A stretch of DNA of 36,684 nt from Trichoplax sp. H2. Its lineage: Eukaryota; Placozoa; Uniplacotomia; Trichoplacea. The position numbers and the translations under genes were made by a program. Below the pieces are notes generated by a model. It made no database searches, was not told the origin of the DNA, and saw only the letters and a program-made list of their open reading frames with translations. The first letter of the stretch is position 1; every line of letters starts with the position of its first letter. The stretch lies in contig NOWV01000361.1 in the NCBI GenBank assembly GCA_003344405.1, positions 1 to 36,684 of the forward strand, given 5' to 3'. Below are positions 28,840 to 36,684 of the stretch, one piece after another.

Positions 28840-30776
28840 GTAGGTTCATACTTCCTAGGATTTGGTGGATCAATATTTTTTGAACTTATTGATATAGTTG
28901 TCTGTACTCTGCGATATCTTGAAGTAATTTTAAACTAGTAATGCATAGAATAGAAATCTTTGGTACGTGGATGCTAGCTTTGCTAAGATTGATTTAGATA
29001 AGGAGAAGCTACTGTTTGGGATTGCATCGTACGAAAAATTTTGCTATTATATCAAATTGAGACTGTAGCTTGCCGTGATAATTAATTAATAATCACAATT
29101 TACTGTATTTAACTGCCCAAAATGCCAATAAAACACCCGATGAACGACGTTAACGACAACATGGATATGATTTTCATAGGATGATTAGAGTTTATTGCTA
29201 GATTATTTAAGCATTCGTGCTGCTTAGACTGCAAAATAAATCTTTTCCGCTTAGCAGCTTTCTTTACCTTTAAACTTTTGAGAAAAAGACTTAAAACTAA
29301 GATGAAAGACAAGGTCTTGTATGCTTTTGGTAATCTGCTGTCAAAAAATCATTCTATCCGCATCAATTAATACACCTAGGCTAGTGAGAAAAGTATTAAC
29401 TAGAACTTCGATTGCATTTGAAATCCATTCTATGTATTATTTGATCGACAGACTGCTTTTGAATGCTAAAAATGCTGTAATTTTAAAATTGACTTTTCTT
29501 GAGCTCTTCATTCCTTATTCTTGTGGCTTTTGTATCAGGAATAAATCAGATCGCGATATATGTGACTAAATAATTGTACAATGTTTCTCTTTAATCAGTA
29601 AGCTAAATTTCAACTATCCAATCTTCTTTCTTAGACAGTAGATGGCGATAGTAGAAAGAAAGGCAAGTTGAAGGCCAAAACTAGATCGTTGTCGGAGGTA
29701 AGAGATAAAAATTTCCACGATATGAAATTTATCCTTGCAATCTTAGACATAGCCCCTATTAGCTTACATCAGTTATAAAGTTCTGAACTACTCAGATCTA
29801 ACACATAGAATGGCTAGAGTACTATTTTATAATTATAGATTAACATCTTTGTCAAGAGAAAGTTTCCCTATTTATTAATTCTAATAAAATAGCATCGTTC
29901 CTACTTTGTTGACTAAACAGTGCCAATTGTTTATTTACTTTTCATATGCAAGTATAGTACATATGGCCTATTTAATCCTGATAATGTAGCAGTAGTTAAT
30001 CAATATCTTTTAATTTATTGGCCAAATGATCAAATCATTACATTAAGTCGATATTAACATAGAATAAACATAATCAAATGTTTTTCAGCAATTCAATTGA
30101 ATGTTAATATCATCTATAGGGTTGGCATGCTGACCCAAATCATATCGATCTGACTAAAAATTCGGAGTTAATCGCACGCGATATTAGCATTGGCAGTAAA
30201 GCGTAAGTTAATAAACTGTTATTAAATATGATTGGTGAAGGGCTAATGAGCAAACATCAGAAACTTAAAATTTTGTCATTTAGTTACTTACTCGCAGTAG
30301 CTCGATTTTTGATTCATTTAATCTTAAATAGCAGCTTGTCTTAGATTCGTTTATTTTGATAGTTTAACTAAATATACTTGATCCATTAACAATCAATATG
30401 ATATAACAGGAAGAGATTTACTTGTAACAATACCCGTTGATTAGTAAACTAAACCATCACCGACTTCAATTTAATTCTGAATAACTTGATTTAAATACAT
30501 TCTAGCGGTGATTTAGTAGAAAAGCCGCCCGAATGGAAGAAAATGGTTTTATCAAGGCAGCGAAGAGTGCACAGTCTTGATGATGATAATATCGATTTAG
30601 AACTATCAGCCAAATTAAATGCAATGGCAAAAAAAGTTGATGAGGTAAGCAACAAAACATTTCCATTTTTACCTTCATACATGACAAACAAAATATAGTA
30701 TTCTTTTTAGGACGAAACAATTTTTAACTTTTATGCGAAAAATAGAGCTAATCATTCTGAAACTATGAGTTCATAA
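28654..30776 (+). CDS. Small SH3-domain protein, 5 exons, 178 aa
   Basis: This entry is the whole gene; exons are 28654-28839, 29635-29697, 30120-30202, 30506-30644 and 30711-30776. Exon 1 encodes a complete SH3 domain: ALYDY-like YVAKFDYQNP, then GEELNMLSFQQGD, then DEWVALKR, and EIGLAPSNYV at the end. SH3 domains bind proline-rich peptides in signalling and cytoskeletal complexes. The rest (about 116 residues) is polar: a basic KKGKLKAKTRS stretch, the motif EKPPEWKKMVLSRQRR, an acidic LDDDNIDLEL helix-like segment and a Ser-rich end. I do not recognise the C-terminal part. No membrane segment or signal peptide is present, so it is probably cytosolic. The frame is kept over all five junctions (phases 0, 0, 2, 0). 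Upstream exons cannot be ruled out, but the ATG at 28654 sits directly before the SH3 domain. Confidence 0.75.
28840..29634 (+). other. SH3 gene intron 1
   Basis: 795 bases. Open frames at 29109-29312 (minus) and 29321-29569 (plus) have no recognisable domain and lack splice context; I treat them as chance. Confidence 0.5.
29635..29697 (+). CDS. SH3 gene exon 2: basic linker
   Basis: 21 codons: TVDGDSRKKGKLKAKTRSLS and a final Glu. It starts after TTCTTAG and ends at GAG|GTAAGA, phase 0-0. Lys/Arg-rich. Confidence 0.68.
30120..30202 (+). CDS. SH3 gene exon 3
   Basis: GWHADPNHIDLTKNSELIAR, then DISIGSK. It starts after CTATAG in phase 0 and leaves in phase 2 at GC|GTAAGT. No known motif. Confidence 0.65.
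30506..30644 (+). CDS. SH3 gene exon 4
   Basis: It starts after TCTAG in phase 2: GDLVEKPPEWKKMVLSRQRR, then VHSLDDDNIDLELSAKLNAM, ending KKVDE. The donor is GAG|GTAAGC, phase 0. The second half looks helical with alternating acidic and hydrophobic residues. Confidence 0.72.
30711..30776 (+). CDS. SH3 gene exon 5: C-terminus
   Basis: 21 codons and TAA at 30774-30776: DETIFNFYAKNRANHSETMS and a final Ser. It starts after a strong TTCTTTTTAG acceptor, only 66 bases after exon 4. Confidence 0.7.
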   Translation, partial: DETIFNFYAKNRANHSETMSS

Positions 30777-31517
30777 ATATAGTCTTGCCATCTAGTTTAC
30801 TTCGTTAAACAGTACAGACAAATCATTGTCAAATTTAAAATTTATCAATTACTATCACCAGACCGCATTACAATTTACAACTAATGGAGAATTTCAGATA
30901 TGGGCGAAAGCAATTAAATTTAAGACAACTTTTAATTAATTTTAGTATGCTAAATCTGTAGTAAATGGTTGGAATTAAATATAATGCGACGGTTGAAAAA
31001 ATTCTTAATCGTAAGAATCGCTAACCGTGCCCAGATTCTAATAATACTTATTTAACAGCTATATAACCTTTTGTAATTTGAGTTTATAGTTTTAAATACC
31101 GGTATGAAATTAACCAAAATACACAGACGAAGATATTAAATTAATATTTACGATAAGGAAATGACCTAATTAAATATCTAAAATGATTCTTAGTATTATC
31201 GGGCATGAATATTCGCTTGATAAGAGGATGCAATGATGAAAAGCTTAAAATACGGCATATATTGCCGCAAGGAAACTGATAAATGCCATCAACGTTCGAA
31301 TCCTTGAAAATATACTTGTAGATCTTGCATTCCTACCCTCCAACCGTATTCAAAGGGTAAACTTCCTACATACAATAATTTCACTAGATCTAAGACGTGG
31401 TACACGGAAGTACTTTATATAAATACTGTAAAACTATTAGCATTAAATCTAATTAATCTCGAAATTCTCTTAACTTTACAAATTACGGTATTATGTACCA
31501 TAGCTGTCGCACCTATA

Positions 31518-31546
31518 CTACTCCAATAAAGCCATTCTTGGAGTAG
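31518..31546. repeat. Hairpin with 9-bp perfect stem
   Basis: CTACTCCAA (31518-31526) and TTGGAGTAG (31538-31546) are exact reverse complements around an 11-base loop. No T-run or other terminator context follows. Confidence 0.55.
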
Positions 31547-31972
31547 GACTTTATCCTAGTGAGATTTTGATAGAGCTTCTTATAAATTTAAATCTTTCAA
31601 TGGTACATAAATCCTTGTTACGTGATTTCAGCTTAGTATTAGTGTGAGGATAACTAGTAGACTAATATTGAGCCCGAAATATGATGTCACATGTAACAGT
31701 GTTGGTATGAAGATTCCGAGTAAGTTAAAATTCTTCATGGCTACGATAGCTATTACTAATGAAGCATCAGGGAACTAATTACCCATCGAAATTCATTATT
31801 AGGCATAACTCCTTCGAAGCTTTCGCTTATGGATACTAATTAAACATTTATGCAATAGTTTATTCAGGATATTTTAGCTAAAGCTCTAAATAAGTAGTTT
31901 ATTAAGCTGGCCAGGACAACTTAGATGAATAGCTTGTTGTATAAAACAAAACTATGACAATAACCTTAACAG

Positions 31973-32016
31973 GATCCTCCGGGTATCAGGGCGATTCCTC
32001 TTTCAGCATGTTATAG
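31973..32016 (+). other. Candidate terminal exon (very short, orphan)
   Basis: After the acceptor-like CTTAACAG the sequence reads (in phase 1) SSGYQGDSSFSML and TAG. It is GC-richer than its surroundings and ends in Ser-x-Leu form (S-M-L), which fits a class I PDZ-binding C-terminus. No upstream exon could be connected; chance is quite possible. Confidence 0.18.
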
Positions 32017-32072
32017 TTAAACTTAGAAGGATACAATAAATTAACATACAACATACCGTTGTTTTCTCATTT

Positions 32073-32225
32073 ACAATTCCTTTTATTTAATCAGCTAAAG
32101 CTTTTCTTACGATAGTTTGAACTTTATCAATTCCTTTTATCTACTCAGCTAGTGCTCCTTTTGCGATAATTTAAAGTGAATTAATTACTTTTATCTAATA
32201 CTCCATTTGTGATTATTTGATCTTG
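32073..32225. repeat. Short degenerate tandem repeat, about 3 copies of 50-55 bp
   Basis: Three successive units share CAATTCCTTTTATxTA (or AATTACTTTTATCTAA), CAGCTA, TGCTCC-like and GATAxTTT blocks. The second and third units are progressively shorter. Confidence 0.6.
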
Positions 32226-33635
32226 ATAGTCGTAGCAATTCCATCGTTTCTTGAACTTTAGCAAACAAATTCAAGATGTTATCTATAAGACTTTCAGTAT
32301 TTGATTGAGCCACTCCATTTTTATATTTATCTCCTATTAAGGCTGATAGAATTCAAGAAGAAGAAAGAGATAAACCAGAATTCTTAAAGATCAATTTGAA
32401 GAAAGTGGACAAGATTTACTACTAACATCAAAAAAGTTAAAAATATATTGCTCGATAAGACGTGCTAAAATTGTACAGAAAAAGAAATCAAATTAAAATA
32501 CCTTCGAGTACATGACATAAGGTTGTAGATTAGCCAGCCATATGATATATTATTTCCGGATCTACTGGACTTGATCAGCTTGGTGATTTCGTATGCAACC
32601 AGAAAGTAAAAATTTAAAACAGTCTTTCGTCAGTGTATAGCGCCTGCGTAAAATTGTAGATTGGCATGCTATACAATCTCATCATAATATAATACTAATT
32701 TATAACGACATTTTCCAGATGTTAATGGTTTTTATCGGTCAAAATGACCATTGCAATAGCAATAATCAAAAGAATGTTCATGAATTTATATATATATATT
32801 TGTACGAATACTCGTATATATCGTAAAAGTGAAATTTAAATATCCACGGGCGTTACTTGTGCAGGTAGTGTTAAGATTTAAAGTTCTACTTTGGTCAATA
32901 GCTTATAATTCAATATTTCACTTTTAATAATAGCAAAATCCATTTTAGCTTATAACGGAAAATTTGTTAGCGAAGCTAATATCAGCCTTGTGATGTTAAA
33001 ATGCTCAGCTTTGCAATCGATTCAATTGTTTTTGTAAGCATTTAAACATGAAATTTCGTGCTAGGTACTAAAGCATAGAGAGTTCGCTGTTGCAGATATT
33101 CAATATTTGATATTGCGCTGATAAATAAGTTTACTGGTTTTACATAACATCAATTCTGATGCTATTTAACGATTTCTTGTATCTAAATGGTAGTTTTGGT
33201 GCAAATTAAATCATTTACCACTAGAGATTAATTAAAGTCGTGTCAAGCGATAGAATTAATTAATTTGTGCCTTTACGAATAGGTTTTAATCTTAGATGCT
33301 TTAAAATTACGGCCAATAAAAAAAATGATTAATTTAAAGAAAAGAATCGCGTTTTAATTGTATAGATTATCGTAATGGCAATTACAATTGAACTTGGCTT
33401 TGTTTTAATTCTAACGTAATATTAAATTATAATTGATAAAGTTGCACAACGACCCTACTGTTCCATACCACTCATCATTCAGCTGATATAAGATTTGCCC
33501 ATGGCAAAAATAGCTGATTAAAATAACTTTAAAGGTCATTGATATTGTTTTCTTTTATCTATTCATATTTAATGACCTTAACTGTTTAGTTGATCTATGG
33601 GCTTATTAAATCAATCGACCCTACTCGCATTATCT

Positions 33636-33697
33636 CTATTCGTTTACATTTAAGCTTTTCATCCCACCGTCCTTGGTGCTGTTATCATCGTCTGGAT
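33636..33697 (-). other. Candidate terminal exon on the minus strand (orphan)
   Basis: Read on the minus strand after TATGTTCAG, the sequence gives PDDDNSTKDGGMKSLNVNE followed by TAG, entering in phase 1. The polar composition and good acceptor look exon-like in an AT-rich context. No partner exon was confirmed; a minus-strand stretch near 34370-34430 (RFYLDIKEEMVVVTPYTIKN) is a possible neighbour. Confidence 0.2.
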
Positions 33698-36684
33698 CTG
33701 AACATAGCGTAATTTAACTTGGTACATCTTGCATTTATCTTCCGTATTAAAAACAGATAAGATTATTAATTATATTACACAGCTTACTTATATTCCATTA
33801 AGCTTGTTTTTATTTACTATAATACTGGCACTTCGTTAATGATTTTTAATCAACTTAGCAAATAACAAAACTAGTTACGAAATATATTTGTTAAAGCAAA
33901 AAACAATACTTTCGATCTAGATCATTTATGTATAGTTTTTTATAATTTAATTTTATAGCGAACTATACAGTATGGTAGCTCACAGATAATTTTTATATAC
34001 ATATAGTTGATTACTTTCTAACGTAAGCCTTGCCGTTTAATGTCAGCGGCAGTTTTCATAATCTGGATGACTGAGATTATTTTGTACACATATGTGCCAG
34101 TATATTAGTTAATGAAGCCATCCTTGAATGGTATAGATAGTAATGGATACTCCTCTTATGAATAGCAATTTATTACGTATCCAATAATGATAGATTTCGA
34201 TATATAGGTAACATCTGAGCTTTCTATAATATGACATTAATATAATTGGTTAAATTGTGCAATCGTATATGCTATGAATTGTAAGTTACTACAAGTAAAT
34301 ATTACGATAGCTTAACTACAAATGCTTTATTATGACTACAGATAGTACGCACTGAGGTTAATTCTTAATTGTATACGGAGTTACTACCACCATCTCCTCT
34401 TTGATATCGAGATAAAATCTTTCTAATTTAGTTTTAATCAAGCTCTCATCAATCAAACTTATATGTACCAACATAGTGTGACATTTAATCGATATTTGCT
34501 TTCATGTTAAAGCGCTAACACCACTTTTCTCAACCTTCAGTTTTATTAACAATAACTTAAAGGCACTATAAAGCATAATGTTATTATAATGATCTTTTTC
34601 TATTAATTTCAGTAATCAGAAATGATGGCATTACGCTAATGAAAATATTAATAGACAGTTAACTGCAAATAAATGAATTCGCATTGCCAGGAAGCTTAAT
34701 GAAATAGTGAGTTATAAATGCACTAAATTTTTGTTTTAAGGGTAGTAAAGAATTCGTATAAGCAATCGAAAGCTTCCTTTAGACATGCTATGCCAATATA
34801 ATCAGATTTAGACTTATTTACTATCGATTAAAGAGAAAATAAGGTAGCATTTTGAATTATTACTATGAATATAAGAAACTAAATATATCGTACGACAAGT
34901 TCTAAGAATAGAATCAACTTTATGGTATTAACTTGTTTAAAAAATCTCTCGAGAAAAAAATAGCATAATGTATTCGCATTATCTCAGTTAAATCACGCTT
35001 AGGTAAATAAGTATAATTTTAGCGTATTTATTATTCCATAATATATTATGGTTCATTTTTTTGTTTATTATTGACATAACGTCTGAGAATTAAAATTTAT
35101 AACATGAATGAGAGACAAAGCCGCTGCTTATGAGAGAAGACTGTAATTCTAATCATTAAGGGTCTGTGAACATATTGTGATGAAGGATTGGAGATTGATT
35201 GTTGTCATTAAAGCTAGTACAAACTTAACGTATTTCGCTAAAAGCTTTATTCGCATTTACGATTGCTTGAGGCTATAGTAAGCTATTAGTTGTTATTTAG
35301 GTTACTATCGGATTCGTCAGACAAATCTTATTTGTAAATGACCACTATAACAATTAAAAGACTAGAATAGCAATATCAAAGAATTAAATTGTCTTGCATT
35401 TCTTTTCAAGCTCGAAAATAAAGTAATGCCAATTTTAACCGTCAACGATAATTGTGTTGATGTAAACAGCTAATCATATGTGAAGGTGCTAGTCGTAAAT
35501 AAGAGAGGAGTCTAAAGGGTAAGTGAGAAAATTATATTTTATTTTGAGAATTCATTTCATTATCAGTTTGAAATAGCGATACAGTAGTACCTCCTTCTAT
35601 TGAATTTCACAGTAATACAGTCATGGAAAGTTTAAAGCCGATCAACTTTCGACGCTCTTTTACAAACTTTAAATAAGCTTGATATTATTGATATTAATAA
35701 CTGTCTAAGCAAACCCTAATGCAAGATCTACGTTGCCTAATTTATCCGTATCTTATAAGTTATAGAATCAAATCTAGCATTATTTCATCTTTTGGTATAT
35801 ATTATTTAATTGATCTTTCATCGATTTTGGGAAAACGTAGTTTAATGTAACTATTATTCTATGATCATAAATGTAATTTTAGTTGATATTGATAGTTAAA
35901 AAAAATCAATCATAAGCATTGGTCTTTCTTGAATAGCAGTGATCATAAGTATAGTTACAATCAAAACTAGCAACTTTAATTCGTAAATAAGAAATGACTT
36001 TACTTTACTGCGTTAGCAATCCTATGTCTAGTACGTAAGTTGAATACATTCTAAACAAAATAAATATGTCTATTTCATATCAATAGCATACACATAGGCT
36101 GCTATATTACTCATTCAATCAAATATCAAGTATCTTCAATGATCATGTTAGGGATTGACCTAACAAGTACATAAATGTACGAAACAACGTTGGATAGGCA
36201 GTAATAATTTGCTACACTTGATATAGCATATTTACTATCAAAGCAGTAAATAGTTTCTAGCCATTAAACAATAGCTAATCAAATTTTATATGTAAAAAGC
36301 ATAAATGGAAGGGCCTTCACTAGTTAAACATCAATAGATGCACTTCATTAAATCTTAATATAAAACCTTTTTATGATTTTGAATATCTTTCAGAATATGA
36401 TAGATACTTTTTATTTAAATCATACAATCACGAATTCTTTTCCCAGCGGGTTTGATAATAAAGCTGTTAAATTTGGATGAACGCTGAACATCCTTGCCAA
36501 ATATGATATTAAATGCAGTATCTCAGCATATCGTGCAAATTCATAAATTTATTTAGCATCAAAATTAAACTGTAAAGGGGTGTAAAAGTATATAGTTTAT
36601 TACTGATGATGAAATGTTTCTTAGCGTTTTCATTATTAAATCAGTAAAACTGTATTCTTTTCAAATAATTACTGAATATTTAAG

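Larger units (their letters stand above)
30777..36684. other. Region with no confident gene
   Basis: About 5.9 kb. I see a 9-bp hairpin at 31518-31546, a short tandem repeat at about 32073-32225, and a few short exon-like islands: plus 31973-32016, minus 31289-31372, minus 33636-33697. None can be linked into a gene by eye. The region could be intergenic or could contain widely spaced terminal exons of neighbouring genes. Confidence 0.4.

Noticed and set aside
29321-29569. 82-codon plus-strand open frame in intron 1 of the SH3 gene
   Set aside because: No domain, no in-phase splice sites that would join it to the SH3 exon; frames of this length occur by chance.
30491-30720. Two overlapping minus-strand frames (66 and 72 codons)
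   Set aside because: They lie antisense to exon 4 of the SH3 gene, which has matching phases on both sides.
1-36684. tRNA, rRNA, CRISPR array or transposase
   Set aside because: No tRNA cloverleaf, no rRNA-like conserved block, no regularly spaced repeats with spacers, and no transposase or reverse-transcriptase motif was seen.
1-36684. Operon or bacterial-type regulatory sites
   Set aside because: GT-AG introns in consistent phases and animal-type extracellular modules show this is eukaryotic DNA.

Overview
This is an AT-rich, intron-rich animal (metazoan) genomic window with two 20-base assembly gaps. Short exons, GT-AG introns, many small extracellular modules and low GC suggest an early-branching invertebrate. 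A placozoan is my best guess, but that is inference from style and content; no marker gene proves it.

Layout. (1) At 3-395 (+) an open frame running in from the left edge looks like the C-terminal end of a FUT8-like (alpha-1,6-fucosyltransferase) protein with its SH3 domain. Its tail runs into a three-copy degenerate tandem repeat (about 261-1060). (2) 1061-5210 is non-coding as far as I can read. It holds a strong hairpin and gap 1 (3701-3720), whose left flank is repeated 235 bases to the right of the gap. (3) 5211-23306 (+) is one large gene that I reconstruct as 30 exons (about 2,142 residues). It encodes a leucine-rich-repeat GPCR with a very large ectodomain: signal peptide, twelve LDLa modules interleaved with nine CUB domains, a Cys-rich LRR cap, about eight LRRs, a hinge, and a rhodopsin-type seven-helix domain closest to type C LGRs (relaxin receptor/GRL101-like). 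Gap 2 (10659-10678) lies in intron 5 and is also flanked by a duplicated segment. (4) 23307-28653 is non-coding. (5) 28654-30776 (+) is a five-exon gene for a 178-residue SH3 adaptor-like protein. (6) 30777-36684 has no confident gene; I list a few short exon-like islands and hairpins there.

How the main gene works (family knowledge plus inference). LDLa and CUB modules in cell-surface proteins usually bind protein ligands, often through calcium. The LRR arc in LGRs binds hormone or peptide, and the 7TM domain signals through G proteins. The 7TM exon keeps the core class A residues (Asn in TM1, Asp in TM2, TM3-ECL2 cysteine pair, DR in TM3, CWxP in TM6, NPxxY in TM7), so the receptor is probably functional.

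The most remarkable point is the architecture: a CUB-LDLa mosaic fused to an LGR-type GPCR, built from about twenty symmetric phase 1-1 exons joined to phase 2-2 LRR exons by a single phase-converting exon. All exon borders were read by eye from splice consensus, phase and domain content; no transcript evidence was available.
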